This document shows, piece after piece, positions 11,183 through 12,500 of a stretch of DNA of 12,500 bases. Source of the stretch: Anaeromyces robustus (taxonomy: Eukaryota > Neocallimastigomycota > Neocallimastigomycetes > Neocallimastigales > Neocallimastigaceae); contig MCFG01000084.1 of assembly GCA_002104895.1 (NCBI GenBank), positions 115,001 through 127,500 of the forward strand, given 5' to 3'. Made by a program: the position numbers and the translations under genes. The notes beneath the pieces were generated by a model. It ran no database searches, was not told the origin of the DNA, and saw only the letters and a program-made list of their open reading frames with translations. Each line of letters opens with the position of its first letter. Positions within the stretch are counted from its first letter, which is position 1.

Positions 11183-12500
11183 ATGAATATCAATAATACT
11201 AATGAAAGTCTTTTTGACATAGATTTTATTGAAGAAAATGAGGAAAATGAAAATGAAAAAGTTTGTTAATAAAAATTTCTTAATAATAATTGTTTTTTCT
11301 TTATTTTTATTTTATTATTGCTTTAGTTGTTTTTTTTTTTTACTTATTTTATATATTTTTTTTAAAAAAATATTTAATATTCTATAATAAGACCAACGAT
11401 TTTAATAATAGAGAAGCTTTATTATTTGCAATTGATTGCTCACCTTCAATGTTTCAAAAAGAAGAAGACATATATCCATTTAAATTTTCATTAAAAGCAA
11501 CAATTAATTTTCTTGAAAAATATATAATTCAAAATCACAGTGATTTTATTGGAATCTTATTTTTTGCAACAGTAAAAACTGATATATTATTTTTATCTTA
11601 CCTTTTGAAACATACTTTAAATTCAAAAATTTTTGTTTTATTTTTTTTTTAAACATGTTTTAAATTCAAAAATGATTTCTGTTTTTAATTCTTTTTTTTT
11701 TTTTTATTTTATTTTATTATGTTTTATTATTATTTTTTATTTATAATTAAAAGGAAAAAAATAAAAATACACATGACTATAAAAATATCTATATATTTAA
11801 AAACATTGATGTTCCCGATTCTCAAACTATTTTAGATTTGGAAGAAATTGAAAAAAGTATTTTTTTTCCAAATAATAAAATATTAATAATTATATTATGT
11901 ATCGTTATTGCTATTATTATTAATATCTTTATAATCATTTATATTTAATTATAATATAATTAAATGAATAGATAATGAATTGTTTTCAAGTACAATTGGT
12001 TCTAATGAAAAAGTAAATTTCTCAGAAGTTTTATTAACTATTTCTCAAATGTTTTCTGAAAAGTAATCTAATATCATTATATAATATAATAATTTATTAT
12101 ATATTATTATATATGAATTCTTTTTTATTTTTATTTTTTATTTAAATAATTTATTAAAATCTAATTTAAAAAAAAAAATAGTATAAAAACAGTAGATTCT
12201 AAAAAAGTATTGTTATTTACGAATCAAGATAATCCTATTCCTGATAGCTTATCAAAAGAAAATAAAACAATATTTAATATTATTAATGTAAATATAACAA
12301 TTATAATTTAAAAATTTAAATTTCATATATATAATGGAAATGAAAGAAGTATTTAATTAATTTATCAACTACAATAAAAGGATTTTTCATTTTTAAAAAT
12401 TTTAGTGGAACCATTCTTTTTGTATAATGCCGAAAAGCCATTTGATTTCGATGTATTTTATAAAGTAATTATTATCAATTCCATAAATTAACTGTACAAT
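11183..12500 (+). CDS. KU70: Ku70 DNA end-binding protein, N-terminal part
   Basis: Proposed exons are 11183-11260, 11392-11571, 11754-11856, 11972-12062, 12182-12287 and 12381-12464, giving 214 residues. The gene continues past the right edge, where GTAATT at 12465 begins the next intron. Ku70 pairs with Ku80 as a ring that loads on broken DNA ends in the nucleus and starts non-homologous end joining; in fungi it also protects telomeres. The sequence shows an acidic leader (EENEENENEK), the first strand of the alpha/beta domain with DCSPSMF (41-47), ILFFAT at the exon 2 end, EKNKNTHDYKNIYIFKNID, FSEVLLTISQMF, the hallmark VLLFTNQDNP (160-169), and FDFDVFY. These occur in Ku70 order and spacing. 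The core, bridge and arm regions lie outside the window. The start gives a 34-residue leader before the domain, ordinary for the family. Phases join without conflict (0,0,1,2,0). The first donor, GTTTGT, is not consensus. Confidence 0.88.

Noticed and set aside
11290-11391. Hydrophobic leader in front of Ku70 exon 2, which could look like a signal peptide
   Set aside because: It is T-rich intron sequence read in frame. The upstream exon 11183-11260 joins at phase 0 and gives an acidic leader typical of Ku70.

Overview
The window is extremely AT-rich eukaryotic nuclear DNA. It has spliced genes with short AT-rich introns (about 70-300 bases), long homopolymer runs, and AAT, TTTA and TCTA microsatellites in introns and intergenic DNA. 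Proteins carry Asn/Ser-rich low-complexity loops. This composition together with six introns per gene fits an anaerobic gut fungus (Neocallimastigomycota) best. A dictyostelid or another AT-rich protist is not excluded. No gene here identifies the species.

Three genes in a row on the + strand (695-3156, 4188-6707, 8010-10554) are tandem paralogues. Each is rebuilt from seven exons whose six intron positions and phases are the same in all three copies. Each predicts a seven-helix membrane protein with a C-terminal RGS (regulator of G-protein signalling) domain. This is the general architecture of the fungal GprK-like and plant AtRGS1-like receptor-RGS proteins. The RGS domain is interrupted by a low-complexity insertion whose length differs between copies. 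Copies 1 and 2 are intact as read (602 and 529 residues). Copy 3 has a one-base frameshift inside the RGS insertion, so it is a recent pseudogene, a truncated protein of about 468 residues, or an assembly error.

A fourth gene starts at 11183 and runs off the right edge. Six exons encode 214 residues that match the N-terminal von Willebrand-like domain of Ku70, the DNA end-binding subunit used in non-homologous end joining and telomere maintenance. It has no evident functional link with the receptor array.

The intergenic stretches (1-694, 3157-4187, 6708-8009, 10555-11182) hold simple repeats and homopolymers. I see no convincing gene, tRNA, rRNA, transposon or CRISPR array in them. All predicted genes are on the + strand. 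The exon models come from reading frames, splice signals and alignment of the paralogues with each other. No transcript evidence was available.
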